The notes under the pieces are model-generated. The model searched no databases. It saw nothing but the letters and a program-made list of their open reading frames with translations, and was not told the DNA's origin. A program made the position numbers and the translations under genes. Shown in pieces: positions 1-11,468 of a stretch of 64,000 nt of DNA (the stretch's first letter is position 1; each line of letters opens with the position of its first letter). Origin of the DNA: Homalodisca vitripennis (lineage: Eukaryota > Arthropoda > Insecta > Hemiptera > Cicadellidae); assembly GCF_021130785.1 (NCBI RefSeq), contig NC_060209.1:25048001-25112000 (forward strand), given 5' to 3'.

Positions 1-640
1 TGACTATGCAGAATCACCGATATTAATGGCGATTACGTAATATGTAGAACAAATACAAAATATACTGTATGGTGGTAATCGACTTGACTATCGATTGACT
101 ATGCAGCATGGTGATAAACTGGCTATGTATGACACTGGTGGTGCGCTAAGTGCCAACTGGAAGTGGTGACTGGTGTCGATAAGCGACGGACCGGAAATGA
201 GTGTCACTCACTGGGACCGGAAGTGGGCAAATCATTGGCCTAGGGCAGTCCTTACTCCTTTCTGCTCCCGATCAATCAATCTAGCATCCGATTAAAACGG
301 GTCGGACATAGATCGTGTAACGATAGTGAACACTAACAGATCCTTAAAAAAGTTTATAATTTCTTGATTCTGACAAAACGTAAGGGAAATTTTGAAGGCT
401 TTGTTTGCCTTCAAAGCTTTATTTTGATAGTAACAATCATGGGACTAATACAGAATGATAACTTTTTTTCAAATAAAGTACAGTTATAGTTAAAATATAA
501 TTCCGTAAATAACACCCACAAATAAAGTATTGCGACAATTCGTTAATTATGCGAATTCTACAGCAATATAATAAATTGCAATCAAATAATGTTCTTGATT
601 GGAATTTTAAAGAATCAAGAAACTATAATTATTCACTAAT
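1..640. other. Non-coding, AT-rich; GC-richer patch at 120-250
   Basis: No coding signal seen on either strand. The stretch 170-230 holds two ETS-like GGAA cores in the contexts ACCGGAAAT and ACCGGAAGT. They may be regulatory or may be chance. If the Akap200-like gene continues to the left, this is intron or 3' flank of that gene. Confidence 0.4.
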
Positions 641-642
641 TA

Positions 643-722
643 AGAATAATGATAGTTATTAGTGAATAATGATAGTTACTAACCATTATTCACTAATGAT
701 TAGTAACTATCATTAGTGAATA
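643..722. repeat. Inverted repeat able to form a cruciform
   Basis: The arms AATGATAGTTACTAA (668-682) and TTAGTAACTATCATT (700-714) are perfect 15-bp reverse complements around a 17-bp spacer. The spacer and flanks repeat the motif TTAGTGAATA and its complement several more times, so this is a cluster of short interleaved repeats and not a simple hairpin. Confidence 0.75.
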
Positions 723-737
723 AAAACCTAAGATATT

Positions 738-786
738 CTTATCTTATGATAAGATAAGATTATCTTGTGATAAGAGAATCTTATCT
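738..786. promoter_or_regulatory. Dense cluster of GATA motifs
   Basis: Within about 50 bp there are several GATAAG/CTTATC units on both strands, including ATGATAAGATAAGAT and TGATAAGAGA. GATA-factor sites have the core WGATAR. A homotypic cluster this dense could be an enhancer, but the motif is itself AT-rich and partly palindromic, so simple-sequence expansion is an alternative. Confidence 0.35.
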
Positions 787-790
787 TTCA

Positions 791-3239
791 AAAAGACTGA
801 TTGCTACTTTGAAACTTGAATTCCCAGAAAATGCCACGATGTGTTGATTTCGCTGTACACCGAACTGCATTCCATGCACTGACTAATCTTGTAAAGAGGT
901 CGCGACCACTGTATCTGTGGCCTCACCTTGTGTACGCGATCAGTGACAACAAGGGTTACCCGCAGAGGTTAGCAAGTACGTACGCTCTCAATGCATAATG
1001 TAAAATTAGGTTATGGTGACGTCATTAAAACCGTTCCCATCTCGAGAAGACGAGCATTATCTCTTCAATAATAACAATTCGTCGGTATTTAGTGACTGTA
1101 TCAGCATTAAGAATTGCTCATGAGTAAATCCTTGTTCTTGTTCATTAACAACAAATTCTTATCTACATTAAAATAATTATAAATTTATAAAAACAAATTA
1201 CAGAGCCAATTTAATTATTTAAATAAATCGAAACTAGCTTATCAGCAATTAGCTACCTGTCTTCCAATTTTTACTTCGTAGATCAATATTTTTTTAACTT
1301 AACGCCTTAAAACTGAGGATGATTTTTTCGTCTGTTTAACAAAGCAGCATTTCTGCCATCTCATTCTCCTGCAGGTTTTGTATCTAAAAACTTTACAAAC
1401 TATTTTATTTCAGACTTACAATAATGAACAATATTTGAAAATATTCACTGACAGGCTTCTCCGAAATCTATAGATTTGAAATTTTGCAAACAGAAAAAGT
1501 CTTTTACCAATTCGATGAAATAATAAACTCATGTGCTCGGAAAGAAACACTAACCACATATTTTACGAGTATAAAAATCTTGACTGTACTAATTATAACG
1601 TTTTTATGTCAAATATAGTAGTTATAGTAAAATACATTACCTAAAAAAATTAAAAACCCACAGTAAAAACATTCATTGTAATTATCAAAGAGCAAAACAA
1701 ATTCCCACCATTGTTAGAACAATCAACTCATATGCAAGAAAAAGTATTGCAACAATCTCGTAAATTATGGAAATGTTTCAGCAATAAATCAAGTGTAACA
1801 TCTCACAAATTAAATGAAACTCTCAAAATTCAATTGCAAAAAGACATTATGATTGCAAACAAGTAATGTTCTTATCTTATCTTCCAACGAACTGTTGATC
1901 ACAACTTTGGAACTTAAATGAACCCAGCGACACACTGGAGACAGGCAGAAAATCATACAAAGGTTTTTACACCTACCCCTCCCCCTCCCCACAGACTATA
2001 AAGATAAATGTCAGCCTACTGAGTGATATGCTTCAATGACGTTCTACGAATTCCATGTCTGGAAATAAACCATTCTACAACTCATTCTTAGAAATGAAGT
2101 TTCAATCAAAATGTAAAATATGCAGATTAAATTGTTCTTTCGATATCTTGTCGCATGGTACATTCAAATTTTTGTTCACTATGTTATGTTATGAAGTGTT
2201 CAAATAATAAAAGTTCCGTTGGGGAGTGTACTGCATCGCAAGGGTGATAGCAAATGTCGCCGACTTGCACCATTAACTTTCCACTCTATCAACTCAGTTG
2301 GTTTACAAATTGGTTTGTTCTGCCACTTCTTGTTACCACCATAGTCCAGTGATGAAAGTTCGATAACGTTCAGCCTAATCCAATGGAGGGAGGACTTGTA
2401 ATTCAATGATGTCTGTATGGAAAAGAAGCTCTGCAAACTTTCAAGACTATAGGGCAGTTCGTTTTCGAGCTATCGTAAGGACAGACAGACAGAAATGAAT
2501 TCTCCACCCCTTCAAGTGATGTACTTCACTAACGCTCAACCAATAATACAATTGTAATTAATATACTTTTTGTAGTATACTATACAGAATCTTGAAGGTT
2601 ATTCAAGTTGCCATCTTATTTTTAGTTATATATACGAACAATTTAAACCAAATATAAAAGCATAACACTTTACGATTCAAGATTCTACACGGTCGCCGAT
2701 ATTGCAACTCTACGGAAATTACAGCCTGCGAAAAAGCACTGGCAATCTCAACTCGCTGCAGTCGAGTGTGAGGTATCTTCAGTCTGAAGGGGCGTACTCG
2801 AGTTGGTACTTTACTCTCCGAAAACTTTGTCTAGCCCGCCCGACCCTCCGTTCTCGCACCCTTGTGGGTTTAACCTACCCTCTCCATAATAATTTGTTAC
2901 AACGCGGCTTCACGCTGACTCTGAATATATATATAGACTCAGTTTTTTTAATACTGAGTAAGCAGGAACATTCGTAAGTACAAATTTCTGCATGCAAAAA
3001 ACATCAAGTACCGTTTAACCTAAAAAAAGTAAGACGCTAATTCTCTGATATGTAGTCAGCAAGATAGTTTATGGCTAGATTACTAGAATATTGTTAATAC
3101 TTTAGCAACAAAATATTACGTAACAACATTTGGTTTTAGTAAAAAGTATAAAATAAAATGTAAATTGAATATTACATAATCTTATTTGTAAATGAAATAA
3201 CAATAGGTAAAAAAGGTCATTCAAGATTGCTACTACAGA
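791..3239. other. Non-coding stretch with no recognised feature
   Basis: I see no gene. Open frames are short and have no family resemblance. A short block near 2440-2530 has GACAGACAGACAGA simple sequence next to ordinary unique sequence. Confidence 0.5.
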
Positions 3240-4057
3240 TGGACCAAAAAGTTTGTACAACAGTCCAAAGTCAGAATAGCACTCAAGCGGAGTGCTGTGG
3301 CTGGATCAATAGTTCACACACACTTGGCTCGGTCCGTCCCGGCCCGTAAATTGTGCGAATAGTGAGTGCAAAGTCAGATCAGTAACCACTCAGCCAAACG
3401 CCAGCACGCGGAGTGCTGTGGCTGAATCAATAGTTCATACTTGCTCGGTCCGTCCCGGCCCGTAAATTGTGCGAATAGTGAGTGCAAAGTCAGATCAGTA
3501 ACCACTCAGACGAACGCCAGCACGCGGAGTGCTGTGGCTGAATCAATAGTTCACACTTGGCTCGGTCCGTCCCCGGCCTGTAAATTGTGAGAATAGTAAG
3601 TCCAAAGTCAGAACAGTAACCACTCAGACGAACGCCAGCACGCGGGAGTGCTGTGGCTGAATCAATAGTTCACACTTGGCTCGGTCCGTCCCGGCCTGTA
3701 AATTGTGAGAATATTAAGTCCAAAGTCAGAACAGTAACCACTCAGACGAACGCCAGCACGCGAGTGCTGTGGCTGAATCAATACCTAGTTCACACTTGGC
3801 TCGGTCCGTCCCGGCCTGTAAATTGTGAGAATAGTAAGTCCAAAGTCAGAACAGTAACCACTCAGACGAACGCCAGCACGCGAGTGCTGTGGCTGAATCA
3901 ATAGTTCACACTTGGCTCGGTCCCGGTCCTGTAAATTGTGCGAATATTGAGTGTCCAAAGTCAGAACAGTAACCACTCAGACGAAGGGCAGCACGCGGGA
4001 GTGCTGAGGCTGAATCAATAGTTCACACTTGGCTCGGTCCGTCCCGGCCTGTAGGTT
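3240..4057. repeat. Tandem array, about 118-bp unit, about 7 copies
   Basis: The unit anchor AGTGCTGTGGCTG recurs at 3291, 3412, 3528, 3647, 3763, 3883 and 4000, giving periods of 116 to 121 bp. Each unit carries a GC-rich block (CTCGGTCCGTCCCGGCC) followed by GTAAATTGTG and CAGTAACCACTCAG. Copies differ by substitutions and small indels. Short open frames on both strands across it follow from the repeat and are not genes. Confidence 0.95.
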
Positions 4058-4992
4058 GTGTAAAACTTTATTGGAAAATTTCCATAACCAAGCAGAGAGG
4101 GGAGAACAGACAGAGGTAGTGAAGGTTTGTTTGGAAAGTGCCTCTCAGTGGATGGACTTTTACGTTCGCAGCCGTAAAACACAAGTGGTTTCATCAACTC
4201 ACTTTTTTGCATACAATTATCACAACCGATCTAAGCGATTTCATAATCCTATGAAACTCATGAAATTTTGCGAAAGTTTCATTTCTATATCGAGACAAAC
4301 GTAGTGTTGGCGAATGTTTCTGCATTAGTCTTGAAGGCAAGCATTACGGCAACGAGAAAACGGCAGAATGTACTTGTAAACACACCGAGTACTTAATCAA
4401 ACTACATGTTAACACGTGACATATCAACACGGTATGTTACGGAACACTTGCCGTGGCGTATCTCTACCGTATTTAGCCCATCTCATATGTTCCTGTACAC
4501 AAAAAACCAGGCTCATTTTCAATGTTCTAATATAAATCATGCAACGCGCCCAGTTACAGGGAGGTGTAAGCGAATGTTCTTGGATGACCTGCATAGTCTT
4601 GTTGAATGTAAATGTCGTACGTGTACAAGTGATACAAATTGTGCGCTCCGGACACCGTCAAATTCCATCGGTTTGTTTAGATTAGTACTGTCGGCAGTAC
4701 CGTCTTCAGTAATTTCACAATATGCGTCGATGTGGTGATGACTCCAGATATGACAGGTCCTGGAGTGAGTGAAGGTAGGCCCTGCCGTTGACGACCTGCC
4801 AGATCGGATTTCCTACCACTGTTGGCGACGTCGAAGAGCATGAGTAGGAAACGTCCATCGTCTGGACATTGTTCTGTCATTAGGCAGCGGCCACCCAGCC
4901 TGGCCAGACGGCGCCCGTGACTCTAGACTCTAGAGAGACAACTGCTCTCCTTCTCTATTGTGTATAGCATTCCAACTGTTAACGTCTGTTCA
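4058..4992. other. Non-coding, no recognised feature
   Basis: Mixed-composition unique sequence. A 110-codon open frame at 4406-4738 has no recognisable domain and I do not call it a gene. Confidence 0.4.
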
Positions 4993-5000
4993 CTTGTAAA

Positions 5001-5812
5001 CAGGGTGACCAGACGTTCGGCTTTAGAAGGACATGTCCTCCTGGATTTTAAAAATTATGTAAATGTCCGACTTTTATCAAACAAATGTTCAAAAAGAGTA
5101 GCATCACGTTAAAATCTTTTTTCGATTTCCGAAGTTTCGAATATAGGCCATAAAACATCATTGCAGCGCACACGTAATGCCATGGCATGTGAACTCTGCT
5201 GTTAGATTCAGTTGTATGTTGTCTGTAGTGTCACCGGCTCACTGTTGCTTCCATCCCATCAGCTGCACTGGCGCTACTACCCCTTGATTTCCTATTTATG
5301 TATATTATGAACAATAGGCCAATTTTGTTGTAATACATTATATATTTTTCTGTTATAGTTACAATTTCTTATATATGTCTGTTGGTACAGCTTACTAATA
5401 ATGTAATGAATCGATGCAATGAATGATTTTTAGTTATTTAACAAAATTTAGTTTTAATAAAATTCTAAAACTTTCGGTTAAAATCAGTTATAATAATTGT
5501 TAAAGAGGCAATCCTTACAATGATTAATTCAATCTAAAGCCACATACAAAATAATAGCCTAAATAATAATTTTATGTTTCAATATACTCTTCAATAGTAC
5601 GAATTCGTTTTATTTTTCAATTTATACGTCAAAACAAATTCAAGTTGAGTTTTTCTTTGCATTACAAGCAATACAGTACAGTACTGAAAAATAATGCTCT
5701 TTTAATAATATACACGTAATTTTTTTCGCAAAGATTTAAAAAATATTTAATACTGTCCTGCTTTTTCACTCCCAAAAGTCATCCTTTTAGGAATTTACAT
5801 CTGGTCACCCTG
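5001..5812. mobile_element. Non-autonomous hAT-type DNA transposon, 812 bp
   Basis: The left end CAGGGTGACCAGA and the right end TCTGGTCACCCTG are inverted copies. Just outside lie CTTGTAAA (4993-5000) and CTTGCAAA (5813-5820), an 8-bp target duplication with one mismatch. hAT elements make 8-bp duplications and often start with CAGGG, so the assignment is good. The interior has no transposase frame, so it is a MITE or deletion derivative needing a transposase elsewhere. A second, diverged copy is at 38268-39050. Confidence 0.88.
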
Positions 5813-5820
5813 CTTGCAAA

Positions 5821-6589
5821 CCAAAGAGAACTGATATTTCGGATGGTAAAAATCACTTACGAGGAATAAACATAATAAGAACATATTTCAAATTAGTCAC
5901 TTAAAAATGCTGTTTAGACAAAACTATTGACACTATGTTTCGTGTTGATTACAGACTAACATAATTATTCATAATAGAGAGCTATCAGGAATAAGTATTG
6001 AAGCTAAGACAACTTCATTATTCTCATAAGATTGTTATAAAAGTTCCTTCTCTTTAAACATTTCTCTGAACTATCAAAAGCATAATTCCTTCGATATTAT
6101 TTCAGCATTTCACGGGAATATGGAGCAATATTTACTTGAAAACTTTATCAATTTCCGACAGCCATGACCTAATTGCCTCTGAAGAGACCACGGGCCGCAA
6201 ATTAAAATTTTTGTTTTCATGTTCTGGTCCAAAATGTCCAGCTGCCTAATGATTTCCAAAAGCCTGTAATCCAAGGGGTCAAAGGTCTGATAATTTGACA
6301 TCTCGAGAAGCGACTCGGCGCATGATGATCTGAGGTCATGGTCGGGGTTATCTCTTTATCAGCCGGACACTGGTATCTCAGTAATGTCCAATCGGCATTG
6401 CGTCACACTTATCTCATTCCAACATTACTTTACATGGAACACTGGGAATAGTATTTACATGTTTTTTTTGTCCTTTCGTGTCAAAAAGCTCATTACTATT
6501 CCAATAATTCTTGATTTCAAAACGTGAAGACTATTTCCATCCCATTTCTTTTCTTCGTTTGATGTTTGATTTTTACGATGGAAGGATTC
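5821..6589. other. Non-coding, no recognised feature
   Basis: No gene or repeat recognised. Unique AT-rich sequence between the hAT element and a fold-back element. Confidence 0.4.
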
Positions 6590-7052
6590 TGAAGGAAATA
6601 GAATTCTTCCAGACATTTGCCATCGTTCAGTGATACAAAAAAACCAGTAACACTAAGTTTCGAGATCTGCAATCTGATCTCTTCTTCAGGTAAATAACTA
6701 ATGTAAATAACTTAACGTTATGTAAATAACACATAATTACAAAGTACTAGTAAGTGGTTCGTCGGTGAATGCAGACCTATTGTGACCTGTATTCTGTAGT
6801 TCAGTTTTAATAATTAGTGTTGTGTTTTGTTTTTTATTAAGTGAATGTTTTCGAGCTAGTGAAGTTGACACACAACATGGCGGTTGTGATTCCTGACTTA
6901 CGATTTGTTTATTTTAACCTAGTTTCTAATTATGTGTTAGGTTAGTTATTTACCTGAAGATGGGATCAGATTGCAGATCTCGAAACGTGATGTTACTGAT
7001 TTTTTGTATTACTGAACGAAGGTAAATGTCCGGAATAATCCTGTTTCCCCGT
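6590..7052. mobile_element. Fold-back element, copy A
   Basis: Two inverted arms of roughly 120 bp flank about 220 bp. The left arm (about 6600-6715) contains TTTCGAGATCTGCAATCTGA then TCTTCAGGTAAATAACTA. The right arm (about 6930-7050) is its reverse complement with scattered mismatches. The middle includes the phrase CACACAACATGGCGGTTGTG. Related copies or arms occur at 48895, 49085, 58761 and 62758. There is no coding capacity. The family is defined here by sequence only and I cannot assign a superfamily. Confidence 0.85.
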
Positions 7053-8053
7053 TTCCTTTTGGTTTTGGCTGAGATGTATTTACGAAAAAAAAAACTTATA
7101 TATACTAGATTTAATAAATTATACAGATTTGTGAATATTGTAGGTAGTAGTGGAGGCTTCTATGACATTAAATTAATAACTAGTCTCTTAGTTGAGCAAA
7201 AGCTAGACCTGCTGGTGTACATGTCAGTCTATTATGCAAGCTATCGAAAACCGACGAATAGAGACTATAATATGTATCGCTTTAGAGACATACACTTTTG
7301 ACAAGTTTCTAATTTTAGTTTACGAAATGTTTGTTGAGTGTTACACGAGTCGAGTCGGGATGCCATGTACACACAGGATCACTGCCCCCTCAGCTGAGGG
7401 TCCGATGGCCCAGTCACGTTCCTTGGTAGCCTAGAACGCCCCCAAAATTGGCGGTTGGCGCGGGCCAGATCCGAGCTTCCAAATTATAACTGTATCGCCA
7501 CGGCACGGTTGCGGCTTTGTTGCGGCCAACTATCGACCTAGCGAGTTCCTGCACCAAAATTTTAAATTATTCAAAATCCAAGCAAATATTTTTGGAACCA
7601 AAATTGTTACGTGTTCAGCGCTTTGTTGACATAGTATCCACGTAGCAAGTTCACTGGGCGAGTTACTTGATAAAATATGCTACCGGGGCTGGTTTTCTCA
7701 TGCTAGTCCATATACCTAACAAAATGGCACGAGAGTCCACACCCCCAGGTGTTATAGCGATGGTTATTTTGTGTGCAGTCATTTCTCATTCCATGTATAC
7801 CATAACAAACGAAATGTTTCTCATGAAAACCTGTAGCCAGTGATAAAATCCAAGAATTACATCATCAAGTGTTCTCCCCTTTGACTCCATTTAGTTTGTC
7901 CTAGTAATTAAGAAAAGTTTCTTTTTGGAGCGTTTCCTTTTTTAAATTCATGGTGAACAATTGGACGAAATTTAGGAAGAACTGGACAATGATGTATAAA
8001 CGACCGAATTCCCAAAATACATTTCGAGAAGTAGGTGTCCCAGAGAAAGTTGT
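7053..8053. other. Non-coding; GC-richer patch at 7370-7560
   Basis: No gene seen. The patch contains a perfect 14-bp palindrome CCCTCAGCTGAGGG (7387-7400) and several CpG-rich words. It could be a decayed repeat or a regulatory patch; nothing decides. Confidence 0.35.
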
Positions 8054-8305
8054 TTACGATGGTAGCGGGGGTGAGGCGGGGGCAGGCACTTGACCTTGAC
8101 TGACCTCGGCCGGCTGGCTCACGGTATCGGGTGTCCTGCGGCGACCGCTGCGGCTCTGGACTGGTCTAGCCGCCGATAAAATAGACCTGGTTCCTGCTCG
8201 TGTAAGGAGATCAGCTTCAGGACTTCCAATGGAAGCCAGGAAGCCACACATATCTCCAGCCCGTCTTATTAACAGTAGTCTATATGACTTCTTGAGTCTT
8301 TCCAA
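8054..8305 (-). CDS. Weak candidate exon in a GC-rich island (unrecognised)
   Basis: A minus-strand open stretch in unusually GC-rich sequence for this window. It lies 3' of the Akap200-like effector exon, so a downstream exon of that gene is conceivable. The translated tail is rich in P, S, Q and A, and a donor-like GAG|GTCAGT at about 8105 falls in phase 0, as in the two confirmed exons. Against this, there is no convincing acceptor, the sequence lacks the K/E/A-rich character of the gene, and I recognise no family. It could equally be a mobile-element fragment or a CpG-rich non-coding patch. Confidence 0.12.
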   Translation of the reverse strand: MERLKKSYRLLLIRRAGDMCGFLASIGSPEADLLTRAGTRSILSAARPVQSRSGRRRTPDTVSQPAEVSQGQVPAPASPPLPS

Positions 8306-9029
8306 TTAGCCATTATCTAAATTTCTTAAACGACAATATTGTTGATTCCTTTGAGCATAGAACGTTTGGAATTTAATGTATACATTGTCAAAAAAGACAA
8401 GTAAATTTAATTTCAATATTTTTAATGTTTTCCGATTTTTTACTTAATTAAAACAAGAATTGTCGTAAGTAAAAGTGACATGTTTATGAAGGGTTAGGTG
8501 GACGGGAATGGTTCTATGTTGACGTTGAGGTTCTCAGCGAATAGCCAACTCTACAAAAAATGAAAAAAACAGTTGCATTTACAATGTAAAAATGCTAGTT
8601 TTTATTTTAATATATTCAAAGAATAAATGTTTTAATGGCCGCCATTTTGAAAATACTAACGATAATTTTATCACATTATTTTCAGTAACTGGCCTTATCG
8701 TAAACATTTGAGCCAATTTTGGTATAATATATTTGTTTTTACGATATTATCTTTTTATTAAAAAAACATACAGACAGAGACGTGGGAAATTAAGCATCGG
8801 AGACCAGTATTTATATGGTGAAATATGTTTGACTTGACCGGGAGTACAACGCATAAGAAATACGTAAGAGCCTTCGAATTACTTGTAGAATAAGAATTTG
8901 CAATACAACATTGATTATAAATAATAGATTGAATATATAATTTTTATGTTTGACACTGAATTTTCCTATTTGAAAAGTAACAACACTATGTAAAAGTATT
9001 TTTTTTTAAGATATGAAAGAATTTCAGCA

Positions 9030-9077
<48 letters not shown>

Positions 9078-9365
9078 ATCGTTTTCCCATAAGAACTGCA
9101 ACACGACTAGCTTCAAGTATAGGTTCTTTTGAGCCTTTCCCAGTTTAATACCAGATGACTACCATCGTGATCGGAAAAAACATTGAATTGCTTATAGAGC
9201 AATTATATTATATCTGTCATTGAAGCCGTCGACCAGTTTAAACAGATAAATTATAATTTTTATACTATACTCGAGAAGTGTCAAAATTATATTAAATGAT
9301 AATGATAGGGAACCAGCAGAATTAGCATTTCTATAATACTATAATACGAGAGTCCTATCCCTATG
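8306..9365. other. AT-rich non-coding, including a (TA)n microsatellite
   Basis: A pure TA dinucleotide run of about 44 bp lies at 9031-9074. The remainder is AT-rich with no gene or repeat recognised. Confidence 0.6.
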
Positions 9366-9934
9366 AAAAATGAAAAATAATAACAATTTATTTATACAAT
9401 AGACACAAAGGTTTTGTGTGCATCAACACATCAGTATTCCAGTTAATTAAACAAAAGCAATAGCACAGAACTGTTTACAATAAAGCATACAATCTAAATT
9501 TAACACACTATTGTAACAATTTTAACAATTACAATTATCCCTAATACAAAACACTATCAGTCGTATGGAGACCATTATCTTGGAGACTTTGTAAGGCTTT
9601 CCCGATCAAGTAAGAATATAAATACTTTTAAAAACTGTTTACATTTGCTAGCATTCTGATTACATTTAGAAGCAAATCGTACAGGTTAGGACCAAAATGA
9701 AAATTTAATTTCTAAAAAGTGTAGTAAAGTCTTGAATCTGCCTGAAACTCATTTCTGTACTGTGTGTTATGATCATGATTTAAATGAGGAAAAAGATGTG
9801 AAAAAATATTGTTGAATGAAAAATGAAAGGGGAGGCCATGGTTAGAGTTCCTCCAGATCGGAAAGGCTCTGTACAACTTTCAACTGCGTCATTCCCCAGA
9901 TGACCCTCACCGCTCTCTTTTGAAGAGTAAATAC
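9366..9934 (-). mobile_element. 5'-truncated non-LTR retrotransposon (LINE), 3' end
   Basis: The minus strand carries the decayed end of a LINE reverse-transcriptase ORF (see the pseudogene entry) followed by about 180 bp of AT-rich 3' region. This runs to a repetitive end that reads ATTTTTCATTTTTCAT on the minus strand at about 9364-9380. LINE inserts are commonly 5'-truncated, which fits only the C-terminal part being present. Confidence 0.75.
9548..9934 (-). pseudogene. Decayed LINE reverse-transcriptase C-terminus
   Basis: Reading the minus strand from 9934, the translation begins VFTLQKRAVRVIWGM, the motif that follows the reverse-transcriptase domain in many insect Jockey/CR1-type LINE proteins. 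After a stop and frameshifts it continues in other frames as HNTQYRNEFQADSRL, FGPNLYDLLLNVIRML and YLYSYLIGKALQSLQD. These match in order the usual C-terminal pattern: an HxTR-like segment, a 'GxxLYNxLP' segment, then 'FKxxLKxxL'. Several in-frame stops and at least two frameshifts make it non-functional. The family call is from remembered motifs. The exact LINE clade is not determined. Confidence 0.8.
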
Positions 9935-10764
9935 TCTAATAAAGTTGCTGACACTAGAAAATCCCTAAAATATTATTCCGTACCTCAACTATGACTCGAA
10001 TAAATCTAAGAAACCCAGTTTAAGAACTTCTTCAGAGGCAAATGTAGAAAGGCACCTCAAGGGCGAATATAGCTGAACTTAGTTACTTCGATAACGTATT
10101 TATATGGATATTCCATCTCAAGTAAAATAAAGATGGACCCCTAAGAGACTTACTGAAAAGTGCTATTTATTGGATTGCCATAAAATGTATAAATAATATG
10201 AACATTTTTGGGAGGTTTTATTGTAATTGAAGAGTTACAAGATGAAGACAAATCAGCAAAAGGTCTCAGTAGTCAGAGTTGCGATCACGTTAATAGCAAG
10301 AACGCGACAGTTTGATGTTCCGCGCTTTTTGGCGGGCAAGTCGCGTGGTGGCGCGAGCTTCCGGTGCAGATGGCGGGAGATAGCTCTCTGACCGGGCCTT
10401 GGCATTCCAGCGGCCCGGCGCGGTGTCCACTCACAGGCACTTCACTCAACGGGCTTCATTATTGTCTGAACGCCGCAACCCGAGGGTACGTATAACGTGC
10501 TTCGGCTATTCAAACTTGCGTTTTACAAATAAATATCCACCAGTTCTTCACGTCCTTGATGGCGTTCTGTCACCCATTTACAAAAGGTTAAACAATTCAA
10601 ACTTTTTGCAGGGTCATATCTAAAAACATTACACTTAAAATAATATTGTTGGAAATTAAGATTTTTTAAATAAATATACTAATCTTTGACACGTGTCAAC
10701 ATTCTGCCGTTATAAATTCCCTCAACCACATAACATGCACGGTATAATCTATATACAGTCAATA
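9935..10764. other. Non-coding; GC-rich patch at 10320-10460
   Basis: The patch holds CpG-rich sequence with TGGCGCGAGCTTCCGG and GCGGCCCGGCGCGG in an otherwise AT-rich region. No exon or promoter could be established. The ORF crossing it shows no domain. Confidence 0.4.
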
Positions 10765-11147
10765 TACAGGTGTTCATTTGAAACCTTCAAACTCGTATTA
10801 AAACACTTATAGCCCACGTATCAAAATTCTGTAAACGGGAGTGTATAGTACTAAGTGGGGGAACAAAACAAATTATGTTCAAAATGGGGGTGCTCACCCC
10901 CGTACACCCCAAAGTCAAAATTTTGAAATGGCAAATAATACCTTGTGGCACCTCAAATTGAAGCTCATAAAAATGTGCTGTATTTTGGTAAAAACAAAAT
11001 TGAAATCGCCCAAGCCTTTTTTCATCAGTATCCAATAATGTAATTTCTTAAACAACAATTATTAGTCTACAAACTACTGTACTACTGCTAATAACAACAA
11101 AATTACTCACTGAATATTGTGAGTAATATTATTAATTATAAATATAA

Positions 11148-11184
<37 letters not shown>

Positions 11185-11443
11185 TTATAAATCCTTTGTA
11201 AACTTCAAATCAAATGTTCAAATTGGTAGCCATTGTTGTTCAAGCAAAAAATAACCTATTTCCAAATTCTTGCTAACCTTTCTAAAAGTTTCTCTGGTTA
11301 AGCGTCTGCACTCAGCAGTGATCCTGTTTTTCAAGCCTTGGACACCAGTGGGATGTGTTTCTAAAAACTACTGATTTCAAGTAGCCCATTTTTGTTCCAA
11401 GTCTTTTAATACGACTTTGAAGTTTTCCAATGAACACCCTGTA
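10765..11443 (-). mobile_element. Tc1/mariner-like element remnant, 679 bp, with TA target site
   Basis: The left end TACAGGTGTTCATTTGAAA and the reverse complement of the right end TACAGGGTGTTCATTGGAAA align over about 48 bp with few mismatches. TA dinucleotides flank both ends (10763-10764 and 11444-11445), as expected for Tc1/mariner TA insertion. Inside are a decayed transposase C-terminus on the minus strand, a GGGGGTG/CACCCCC hairpin near 10886-10901 and a TA microsatellite near 11154-11180. Its right end lies only 23 bp from the splice donor of the Akap200-like exon. Confidence 0.85.
11205..11340 (-). pseudogene. Decayed Tc1/mariner transposase C-terminus
   Basis: On the minus strand the sequence reads ETHPTGVQGLKNRI, then TAECRRLTRETFRKVSKNLE, and after a single-base frameshift LNNNGYQFEHLI followed by a stop at 11205-11207. 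The ending 'NGxxFEHL' after an 'LKxRI...' helix is the common C-terminal signature of DD[E/D] transposases of insect Tc1/mariner-like elements. The catalytic region is absent. The frameshift and an upstream stop show that it is not expressed as a protein. Confidence 0.75.
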
Positions 11444-11468
11444 TAAACACCACAACAAAGAATCTTAC

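Noticed and set aside
3653..4212. Short frames on both strands over the 118-bp array
   Set aside because: Repeat-driven; no domain.
10787..11038. Complementary frames of 82 and 65 codons
   Set aside because: They lie in the 3' part of the Tc1/mariner remnant, beyond the transposase stop. They are recurrent element sequence, not a gene.
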